Program-made: the position numbers and the translations under genes
Assembly (NCBI RefSeq): GCF_000227135.1
Contig: NC_018263.1
Location: 611,601 to 675,600, forward strand
Source of the DNA: Leishmania donovani
Lineage: Eukaryota; Euglenozoa; Kinetoplastea; Trypanosomatida; Trypanosomatidae
Direction: 5' to 3'
Length of the DNA: 64,000 nt
In this document: piece after piece, positions 21,974-31,600 of the stretch
Numbering within the stretch: the first letter of the stretch is position 1
Layout: each line of letters starts with the position of its first letter
The notes under the pieces: generated by a model
What the model was told of the DNA's origin: nothing
The model's input: only the letters and a program-made list of their open reading frames with translations
The model's database searches: none

Positions 21974-22147
21974 TGATGGAAGGAGGTGAATGAAAAGAAT
22001 GAGAGAGAGAGAGAGAGCGAGCGAGAGAAAGAGAGAGAGCGGTGAAAGACTCGGGAAGGCGGGAATCTGCGCAAGTGCACGCGTGTGGCCGGCGGGGGAG
22101 AGTGAAGGAAAGGAGAGTGTGAAGGAAGAGAGAGAAGGGGGTGTGGC
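21974..22147 (-). repeat. 174-nt upstream block shared by both UMSBP copies (unit 1)
   Basis: Appears identical base for base to 25724-25897. It includes the (CT)n tract, as read in sense, just upstream of the start codon, and a second pyrimidine tract with a candidate acceptor AG. Beyond 22147 the two copies differ completely. Confidence 0.9.
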
Positions 22148-25100
22148 GTCCATTCAAGACAAACAGAAAGATTGAGAAACCGAGAAAAAGGCGAAGAGAT
22201 GATGGAAAGGAGAGGGTGCATGTGAGCGAGTGCGTCTTTTGCGTGTATAACAGAAGCGTGGGCAGAAAAAAGAGCATCTACGTTATCACAGAAATGCCAG
22301 TAATGCAGTGTTGCCGTGTGTGACGGCAGTTATGCCGAAAAGGACTCAGCGCGCACGCCGAAAGCCGACGAAAGCCGCGAGATGGCCCAAGTGGCTCATC
22401 GCGTTTCAGCATGAGAAAGTGAGGCGCGTACTTTTCTGTGTACACGGCCGCACCTCCCCAAAGCATTCTTCTTGAAAACTGCCGTTTAAAGTGCGATCTT
22501 ATCACAGTCTTTCTCTTGCTTTTTTGTCTCGATTTTAGTTCCGATTAAGACAAAGGCCAAGCATGTCTCTCTTCGCGCTGTAGAGGAGAGAGGGGGAGAA
22601 GGGAGAAGGCTAAGCGAAAAAAAAGCCAAACACACCACATCACGCCGCTGATCCCTCTCGCGAAAATGTCCATCATGGCCTCTCTTTTCCATCCTTCTTT
22701 TCGTCCGACTAGAAAGAAATTTTCCTTTTCTGTTAGACGGACTGGAGACGCGAAAATAGCAGGAATGCAGGACAGGAGCGCAACTGAGCATGTGGGAAAA
22801 CGGGGGTGGGGCGGGGCAGCTTTTTTTTTTCGACTTTCGATATCCCGATACGTTCTTAAAAGAGAACAGCGCCTGCGGCGTGCAGTCCTCCCCCTCTTCG
22901 TCCTCCTTCCTCAGATGCAGAGATCCGCTCACGCGCTCTCATCCTCGCTCACTTTCTTTCTTTTCTCGTTGCGCACTGTTGCATATCGCTCAGCTCCGTC
23001 TCGCGGGGGCGCGCTTATTCAGACCGCACCGTGTGCATTCCGCGCCAACTACACACAAGCACACAGGGAGAGAGAGACGTCTGTAGAGCATTGGCGGAAA
23101 ACACAAGTGAAGGAGGGAACGCACTCTGTGAACAGGAGCCGCCCTGCGCAGCGCACCTCAGCCAGACCGAAAAAAAAAAAAAACATTGAAGACAACGGCA
23201 CTCAAAACAAAAGAAGAAACGTGACCAGACCAGAGGGGATGGGATGGCCGGGTATGCGAGTCAGCTTGTGCGAGTCACTCGCATGCATGCCCACACTCAC
23301 CACACAGAGACACGTACACACAAAACATGTGCAGTGGCAGCCACAGGAGGGGACAGAAAGACCCATCAGCTGGCGGCGGCGGTGGGGCAAGGTTCGATCC
23401 CGTCTTGGCATCGCGTTCTTCCTCCTTTTTGTTGTCGATTGTCATTACTTCGATCTTATCTTTCCATTTGCTTTTTTTTCTTTTCGTGTGGGAGGGGGTT
23501 TGCTGTTCTCTCATTCACTGCAGGTGCGGCGACGTGGTGAGCAACCAGCGGCGCACGCACGCACACACGAGGTGGCGTTGTCGAAAAGAAGACATACGCG
23601 AAAAAAAAAACAGAAACCAAAAGGCGGCGAGGGAAGAGAGAGGCGCGCGCCCCGCCCTTCTTTGTTTGCTTGAGTGCCTTTCCGCTTGTACCGGAGTGCG
23701 GGATTACGATGTGAGGTCCGCAGAGGGCAAGGAAACCTTTAAAAAAAGACAAAAAAGGGTTACGCAGAAAACAAAGGAAAAGAGGGCAAGCGCCGGAAGC
23801 CTCGAAAGACACAACAGACGGGGAGAGAGAAGGGAGGGAGGGGGGGGGCAGTCGAGTACGTGTCATGAGCAGGACTTAAAACAAAGAAGGGCAGAAGAAG
23901 GCTATAAAGGGGAAAAAGGAGGCGCGTCGGCAGACGCCGAAGCACACCACCTAAGTGCGCCTCTTTTCCACGCGTATTTGCTTCTAATGTTCCCCTCCTG
24001 ACCTTCTACCGCCCTCGCTTCGTCGTGGCGCAACCTCACCGCCATAGCAGCACGTATATTACACGCACGCTGGGAAGAAGCCCTCGTCAATACTACCCCT
24101 CCCCCTCCTCCTAAACACACACACACGCGCCTTCTCTCCCTCAACTGCAGACCCCAAGCACGTACGGTAGCACCGAAAAGGCCAAAAGACGCCAAAGAAC
24201 ACGAGAAAGCGAGAGAGCTGCACCAGTTCCGCGATCGCCCTTGAGCACGACGAGCAATGCAGAAAAAACAGGCGGCCCGTGCACATTATGCAAGACCTCT
24301 CCGCCAGTCCACCAGCTCGCACGTGCACCGGTTGCTCGCTTGCGCCTTCGAGGCATTTCCCAGTCGTTTCGCGTCATATGCGTGTAAGTCTGAGACTCAT
24401 TCGCTCAGGAAAGGGAGTGGCCCGTGTTCGGCCTTTCTCTGTGCGACTGGTGATGCCAGTGCTTCCGATTATAAGCAACGACGCGTAGGTGCCGCTGTCT
24501 CGCGGCAAGGAGAAGGGGAAGGAGGAAAAAGGGAGACGGGCGCCGAAGGCGGGTCAACCGTCGTGGTTGCAGTCCCCCTCCCCTCCACCTGCCGACTTCA
24601 AGAACAGAAAAGGCAAAAAGAGAAGAGTCCACGAACTTCGAAGCAGACATAGAAAACAGAAAAAAAAAGCTTCAACACCCTCGGAAATTAAAGCCGCGCT
24701 CAGCCGTGTGTGGGTCTTCGTATTTTGCATCAGAGGCGGTGGGGAGCTCAAGAGAAAGGCCCAAACACATCAGAGAGAAGATGAGTGACGGAAAGAGTGG
24801 GGTGAAGGAGCATAGAGGGAGGGGGGAACACCGAAAAGAAAGAAAAGAGCGAAAAGATAAAGCCTGCAGAGTTTGTCTTTTCTCGATTGGGGCGCGCTTG
24901 CTGCAGCTTCCTCGTTATACGCGGCACTGCGCTCCTCCTGTGTCTCTCCTCTCCCTCGTTGTTCGCAGTATCAACCGCGCCTCCCTCACACTTCTCCCAC
25001 TCCACCTCACGATCCAGTCCTTCTCGGCATTTTGCCCGCATCTCTCCCAACCTTTGTGGTCACGCCTTCTTTCTTCACCACAGAGCCGACCAAAACGTCC

Positions 25101-25374
25101 GCGAGACCCTCTTCCCTGTCGCTCGGACGCCGCCGTCTTTCTCATGATCTGCACACGCGGCGTCATTCTTTTCCCTTCTTCGTTGCTCCTCCATCGCCAC
25201 GAGAAACTCGCTTTTTACGCTTTCGTTTCGCTCGTCCCGCGTGATTTCGTGCCGACGCCCATGAGCGCAGAGATGCACTTAACTGCGATGACAGAGAAAC
25301 TCATCCCTTTCCTTACCATTGATTTCCTATTCTCTGCATCCTTTATGAGCCGACAACAGTTTTCGGGGTCAGGT
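22148..25374. other. Intergenic between the two UMSBP copies
   Basis: About 3.2 kb. It should be the 3' UTR of copy 2 and distal upstream sequence of copy 1. It has poly-A and purine-rich blocks, a T/C-rich block at 24930-25250 and no frame with protein-like composition. The sequence GGTTCGATCC near 23391 resembles a tRNA B box but no cloverleaf can be drawn around it. Confidence 0.65.
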
Positions 25375-25376
25375 GT

Positions 25377-25721
25377 CTAGTGGCGGTCCGGGCACTCGCG
25401 GGACAGGTGGTCGGTCGAGCCGCAGTTGTAGCACGACTTCGGCTTCCGCTCACTGGGGCAGTCGCGGCTCATGTGGCCGGTCTCACCACANNNNNNNNNN
25501 NNNNNNNNNNNNNNNNNNNNNNNNNNNNNNNNNNNNNNNNNNNNNNNNNNNNNNNNNNNNNNNNNNNNNNNNNNNNNNNNNNNNNNNNNNNNNNNNNNNN
25601 NNNNNNNNNNCATGTGGCCGGTCTCACCACAGTTGTAGCAAGAGCGGGTCGCCGCGGCGCGCGGGCAGCTGCGCGACATGTGGCCGGCCTCACCACACTT
25701 GTAGCACGTGATAGCGGACAT
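25377..25721 (-). CDS. UMSBP: Universal minicircle sequence-binding protein, copy 2 (gap inside)
   Basis: Read across 120 N, the frame is 114 aa from MSAITCYKCGEAGHMSRSC to CPDRH. Visible CCHC knuckles (CX2CX4HX4C) are CYKCGEAGHMSRSC, the start of CYNCGETGHM, the end of CGETGHMSRDC and CYNCGSTDHLSREC. With the gap this fits the five knuckles and about 116 aa of the Crithidia protein. UMSBP binds single-stranded G-rich minicircle origin sequence in the kinetoplast, with redox-sensitive binding in described orthologues. The ATG is the first in the leader-proximal sequence; the open frame extends upstream only through a pyrimidine tract. The gap edges carry a direct repeat of the knuckle code, so the true length may differ. 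Confidence 0.88.
   Translation of the reverse strand: MSAITCYKCGEAGHMSRSCPRAAATRSCYNCGETGHMXXXXXXXXXXXXXXXXXXXXXXXXXXXXXXXXXXXXXXXXCGETGHMSRDCPSERKPKSCYNCGSTDHLSRECPDRH
25491..25610. other. Assembly gap (120 N) within UMSBP copy 2
   Basis: The gap is bordered on both sides by the same 21-nt sequence encoding CGETGHM, so it lies exactly on a repeat of the zinc-knuckle unit. Confidence 0.98.
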
Positions 25722-25723
25722 GA

Positions 25724-25897
25724 TGATGGAAGGAGGTGAATGAAAAGAATGAGAGAGAGAGAGAGAGCGAGCGAGAGAAAGAGAGAGAGCGGTGAAAGAC
25801 TCGGGAAGGCGGGAATCTGCGCAAGTGCACGCGTGTGGCCGGCGGGGGAGAGTGAAGGAAAGGAGAGTGTGAAGGAAGAGAGAGAAGGGGGTGTGGC
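25724..25897 (-). repeat. 174-nt upstream block shared by both UMSBP copies (unit 2)
   Basis: Matches 21974-22147. In sense, a pyrimidine tract and GCGCAG (AG near 25827) come first, then a nearly pure C/T stretch of about 65 nt up to the ATG with no AG in it. If the acceptor is GCGCAG, or the later CCGAG, the mature leader contains the (CU)n run. Confidence 0.85.
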
Positions 25898-26869
25898 ACA
25901 TGTGCACAAGGGGGTGGTGTTGTGCAGCAGAAGAGAGAATGCACGTAATGCGTCAGGCGAAGTGAGGGAGAAGAGAACGACGTAGAGACAAGCAAAGGAG
26001 GAGGCGGAGTATGATAACGTGCAGAGAAGGGCATCCGCGGAAAAGTCCACGTTCGCCTTTTCATCTGGGGAAGGAAATGGTGGGGTGACGGGGCGCGGTG
26101 TCGGTGAAAAGGCCCTAGCTGCTACGCACACAAGCACAGCCACCAGCGGAGAGCATTGCAGCTCCCCGGCAGGGTTGTACTTCCTTTATTGGTTCGGCTC
26201 GACTGCAAAAAAAAATCACGGAAGATGCGGCCTTCTCACACGAAGCAGACCATTTTCTCCTCCAACAGTCACTGGTGTGCACGCAGAAACACCATCCAGA
26301 GTGAAAAACGCTGGACGACCGCAAGGCATAGTCGATTCAGCTGCGTGCCGTCCTGTTCCACCTCCTCAAGCCATGACCAGCGGGGGGCGGTGTCCGGAGA
26401 GGCGGCTCTCGATTCCAGATTCCCGTCTGGGTAGATGGGGAAGGGGAAATCCGCCTCCAGGTGTCTTTCTGCGTCGGTCACCGTGTCTCTCGAAGCGCAG
26501 AGGTGAGAACGAGCGCGCGTACGTGGATTTCATCTGTTTTTTTTTTTGCCTACTGAGGGTTGAGAGGACAACGAAAGTAAAACGCTAAAAGGCTTTTCTT
26601 TGGCTTCTTTAGGAGTGGAGAAGTGCTTCGGGTTTTCGCTGCGGTCGACATCAGAGCACCGGCACACACACACACACAGACACACACACATGCGCGCCGG
26701 AAGCAACCACACACACGTTCGAGCCCGTCACCGCACACTAAAATGATGAGCTCTTTTCCTCGCCAGCGTCGCACCACCACACGGGCAGCCGTGTCTTTCC
26801 TTTGCAGCCATGTTTTTCGTTAGCGTTCCCCTTCACTGCCATACAGCAAGGAGAGAAACTCTACGGTAT
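25898..26869. other. Intergenic, left part of the clathrin-UMSBP2 spacer
   Basis: About 1 kb with moderately balanced composition, a CA tract at 26664-26690 and several short poly-A/T runs. No gene or RNA signature is recognised. Confidence 0.6.
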
Positions 26870-27485
26870 AGAGCATGTCGCAGGCATCCATCGCGTGCTG
26901 CGATGCAGCGGTAGGGCAAGCCCTGCAGCTGTGCGCCGACCCAGTCACCCGGGCACCGCCGCTGCGTCGAACAGTGCTCACACACACACACACACACTCA
27001 CACAGCAGCGGCCGCTGCGCCGGTCGCCACCCNNNNNNNNNNNNNNNNNNNNNNNNNNNNNNNNNNNNNNNNNNNNNNNNNNNNNNNNNNNNNNNNNNNN
27101 NNNNNNNNNNNNNNNNNNNNNNNNNNNNNNNTCGGGCACCCCCACACCAGTGGGCAGTGTGAGGGCGGGGGCGCGATGCCTTTCGAGCCACCTCCACACT
27201 CCGCCCATCACATGAACGGCACGGACGCGTTCGCTGACCGCAGGGCGCGGCGACGCCACGCTCACCAGGACATGGCCGCCCGGCATCAGCGGGGATGCAT
27301 TGCTGTGGCTCCGCTACGCCGTAGGCGCTTGGCTCGGCCACCACCAGAGGCGGCTCCGCAGTGGCAGGGGATAGGGGCGAGGGGCTGCTTGGCTTTTTCC
27401 ACACACAATGCGTGGGGGCGCTGGACCCTGCGACACCACGCACTGAGGTGTCGCCCCCTGTCCTCAGGGACTCCTCACAGAAAAA
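26870..27485. mobile_element. Possible SIDER-like degenerate retroposon remnant (gap inside)
   Basis: A GC-rich block stands out from the surrounding A-rich spacer. It includes stretches such as CACCAGGACATGGCCGCC and CATCAGCGGGGATGCATTG that resemble, from memory, the short interspersed degenerate retroposons (SIDER) common in Leishmania 3' UTRs. No intact ORF is present. A perfect 8-bp hairpin (GCGACACC / GGTGTCGC, 9-nt loop) lies at 27430-27454, and A-rich sequence follows after 27475. The 99-N gap interrupts the block. Such elements have been linked to mRNA instability and translational control. Family assignment was not tested by alignment. Confidence 0.45.
27033..27131. other. Assembly gap (99 N)
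   Basis: Run of N inside the GC-rich, retroposon-like block, next to a CA microsatellite. Confidence 0.98.
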
Positions 27486-28619
27486 GAGAATATCGAAAGC
27501 GAAACCCGCGAGGACCCTCTCACAAATGCAGTACAGGAAAAACAAACGGGAAGAGGCGGAAATAAAAAAAGAGCGGAGGATCAACGCTGCCAACAGAAGA
27601 GTGTAGCCGACAACCATGCACAGAAACGCATGCACACCCCTCCCCTTTTCAACCGCTGCCTGCCGCTGCTGCCCCTTCACCTCTATTCCCCACTCAGGGA
27701 CACAGAGGCATACCAATCACATGGCCGAGAAGCAGTGTCAATAATATGAGAATCGAGAGAACGACACCCAGTCAATACACGAGCAAACAAGCCCGCGCCG
27801 ACCATTATGCCTACCACTACGGTCCACAAACTACGAGTAGGATAGGAAGAGGGGAGAAAACAGTGAAGAGAGAGAGCCAGAGAGCGCCGGTGGGGTAGCT
27901 ATCGTGTTGAGAAAGAAGAGGTGGATGGGAATAGAACCGCGTACGGCCGAGTGTCAACGAGCCCCTAACCCCCACTCCAACGCAGGGATAGAGAGAGCAA
28001 CAACAGCCATGAGGGGAGGGAAGGAAGAACAGATAACGGCAGCGCAGAGAACGAGACGACGAAAGCAAGTCACAAGTAACGCTAAAGGCGGAGAAAGCCA
28101 ACTACAGCCAAGAAGAGACAGAGGAAAGAAAAACAAGAAATACCTCTACATACATCGATAGATAGATGCACAGATGGATCTATCTATAGATGTATGTAGA
28201 TGACACAAAAACACCCATACAAAGTCGACCAACAACGCAAAAACAACAACGAATCGAATGAGCCCAACAGCGATAAATAGAAAAAAAAATGGAGTGAACA
28301 TGAGAGAGAGAGAGACTAACGGTAAAAAAAAACGCAGCGGAGAGACATCATAAGAAAAAAAGAAGAAACGCACAAGGGCGGCGACGCGTACGCTGATGCA
28401 GACGTGAACGAGAAGGTTATCGTAAACGGGAGAAGAGCGGGAGGTGGGCATGTAGGAGAAAAGCGGGGATACGGGTCTGGGAACGCACTTACAGAATCCG
28501 TGGTCAGCAAGAGGGAAAAAAAACGCCAACGACACTCTGTCGACGCATCCTCAGCGATGCGTGCATGTCTATCCAAGGTCAGCGCACACACAGATGCATG
28601 CACATCCACACAGAGACTT
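27486..28619. other. Proximal 3' region of clathrin heavy chain
   Basis: About 1.1 kb directly downstream of the clathrin stop. It is A/G-rich on the plus strand (U/C-rich in the transcript), with a strong hairpin at 28146-28199. No ORF of interest. Confidence 0.6.
28146..28199. other. 22-bp inverted repeat (hairpin), one mismatch
   Basis: Arms at 28146-28167 and 28178-28199 pair over 22 positions with a single mismatch (28157 against 28188), around a 10-nt loop. It lies 420-475 nt downstream of the clathrin stop codon, so it should be in the 3' UTR of that transcript. The arms consist of GATA/TACA-type short repeats. Confidence 0.85.
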
Positions 28620-31600
28620 CTAGAAAGGCCGGCCAGATCCGAACTGAGGCGGCATGCCAAAGCCCAACTGCGGCGGTGCACCGACCGGCATCCCGTTCAT
28701 CGGCATGCCGCCACCCTGCTCGATCATTAGCGGCACAGAGCCGGGCCCCTGCACTGGACCGGCGCGACGAGCCGCGTCCTTCGCCGCAGTCTGCGCGTCC
28801 ATCATCGACTTCTCCATTTTTTCGATCTTGTTCGAGTAGTCCTGGAGCACCTGAATCATGTACGGCATCGCCATCTCCGTTCGCTGATTCAGCCACGCCT
28901 TCTGCAACACCGTCGCCGGCTTCAGCAGGTCGTAGCATGTGTAGAGGCACGCGGCAAAACACTCGGGATAGTCCTTCACGAAGTAGTCCAGCAGGCTGCT
29001 CACCAGCTCGCTGTCGCCGCTCTCGGCTGCCGTGTCGATGGCCTCCTCGAACAGCTCGTTCTCCTTGGCCACCGCGACGGCGTGCGAATAGCGCTTGTTC
29101 TTGCGGTGCAGCAGCAGAGCGATCTTGCGGAACTCAAAGAGCTCCATCTTCTCTAGCCGCGACGACAGCTCCTCCGAGTCGAAGTTGTTGTACGTCTCGA
29201 CGGAGTGGCGCAGCGCCTTGAAGTCTTCCTCCTCGATGTAGAGGTTGTTGAGGGCCTCGTTCACCTTCTTGGCGTTGCGCTCCTGCGCGGCCTCGAGGTA
29301 GGTGCGAATCACGTGAATAGGTGCCACCTTCTTCGTCTCCGTCATCACCCGCTCCGGATCCACGCGCTTGAAGATGGAGGACAGGAAGTCGTTCAGCTGC
29401 TCCGGGTGCGTCTTGAGGTAGAAGCCAATCGCGGTGTACAGGAGATCGCTGGCGCCGAGGTGGCTCACCGCGTCCTTGAAGATCTCGTGGTCGAAGGCGT
29501 CTGCGTGGTGCTGCATCATCGAGTTGGTCGCAGCCAGCCAATCCTCGTTGTTGATGTGCAGCACACGCAGCACGACCCAGTGGTGATACTGCTCGCAGAC
29601 GGTAATCATCTTGTGCGTGTTGATCTTCTTCGCGTACATGTTCACGTGCTCCATGAGCTTCTCGGGCCGATACTTGGCCAGCAAGACGCCCATCTCGGTG
29701 AAGATGGACATGTGCGCACCCTGATGGCTAGAGGCGTTCCTGAGCACCGAGAATAGCTCCTCCCAGAGGCCGCGGCTTTCGTAGCGGTTGCACATGCCAC
29801 TCACCTCCTCCGCCTTGAGCACCACTGGGACGGCGCAGACCCCAGCCAGCTTCAGATCCCCAGCCTCGATGCATGCCAGGTTGACCTCCTTGTACGTGTG
29901 GATCGACTTGGCCTTCTTAGCCGCCTCTACGGCGGCGGACAGGTTGCTCAGCATCACCTCCGTCGACGCCACGCGAGCGTAGTTGTTCGCCACGGTGTAC
30001 AGCACGCGCGCCGACTCGTACAGCTTGTCCTGGAAGCACTTGTCGGCAATGGCGCCGATCTTGACGTTGTGCGTCTCCTTTAGGAACTCCTCCAGCTCCT
30101 CGAGGCGGCCCGTCTTGGCGTACGTGATGACGAGCGCCGTGTCAATCTTGTTGTCTTTTGCGCGCGAGCACTGGCGGGCCATCGTAAGGTACTTGATTAG
30201 GTCGCCGAACTGGTTCGTGCGCTCCGCCGCAGACGTCACCTCGACAACGAGGTCGGGGTTCTTCGCCCTAATAAGGCACTCGATACCCTCGTGCACCTCG
30301 TCCTGCTTTACCAGGTACTCACCTAGCACAGACCACACGACGGCAGCGTCCGTCTTTTGGGCAAAGGCGCGGCCGCGCGAAACGTCGTTCATGTCCTGCA
30401 GGAGCACCGTGATGGCCTCCTTCTGCATGTTGTGGCGCGTGTATACAACAAACGCGATCTCATGCATGCCGGCGCCCGAGGCGACGTGCGCAATGTCCTT
30501 GGCGTCGTAGTCCTCCAGCGTTGTCACGTACTCCATCACCTTATCCTTGCGGGCACGCACCGCAGACATGATCAGAAGATTCTCGAGGAAGCGGTTCCTG
30601 CGGAAGCGGCCGTGCACCACAATCTGGCCCAGCAGCGAGGTGAGCTCCTCCGTCAGATTGGCGTTCATGAAGGCGCGCACCGTCGTGCTCACCTCCTCGC
30701 TCGACTCACTCTCTGGCAGCGCGATCTGCTGCACCGACTCAATAAGCTGCTGCCGCTCCGCCGAGTTCTGCCCCAGCACGCTCGCCCATAGATCAAGGTT
30801 CTGCTCTTTCACCAGGTAGCGGGCCAGCTGCTTGTGCATGCCGTTGCGGTGGCAGAGGTCGATCATCATCTCGCTGCAGTGGCCGCGGCAATACGCGATG
30901 TACGCGAGGTTGGGGTCGCGCGTTTCGCAGTACTTGCCCACCACCTCCGAATCGTAATACTCGTTTTCCGACAGGAACTGCTCGGGGCTCTGGCCAATGT
31001 CGACGTAGATCTTGGCCAGCGCGTTGTACAGCGCCTTGTCCGTCTTCTTCTCGCTGCGGCGGTCCTCGAGCCATTGCTTGATGAGGTGCAGCCGGCCCAC
31101 CTCCTCCACACAGTCAACAAGTTCTTCAATGGGGCACATCGTCCCAACCGCCGTGAGCATGTTCTTGATGAACTCCTCGCTCACGTTGCACTCGATCAGG
31201 GCCTGCACCACCTGCGGCGTCTTACCGGGGCTTCGCCGCGTCAGGTACTGCTCTATGCAGCTCTCGTTGCCCGTTTCCACCAGGTAGTGCACCATCTCGT
31301 TCACCATGTTGTGCTGATCGCACACGTTGATGAAGGGCCACATGTCCGTCAGTTTCTTGCTCTTAAGGTAGTTCTTCGTCCGCTCGGCGTCGTAGCACGG
31401 GCTCTCGCGGGTCATGCGCTCCAGCTCCTGCATTTGGCCCATCTCAGCAGCGGCCTCGATGTAGCGGAAGTGCACCTCGGCATCACGCGTGTACGGCACC
31501 ACGGCCCCGAGATAGTAGTAGAGGACGTCGTACAGGCTGTGCTCGAGGAATAGGTCGATGAGGTCGGCGGCGCCGAGGGCGTCACTGTACTTGGTGGCCA

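Noticed and set aside
23385..23410. tRNA B-box-like GGTTCGATCC
   Set aside because: The flanks do not form a T stem, and no A box or acceptor stem lies at the right distance.
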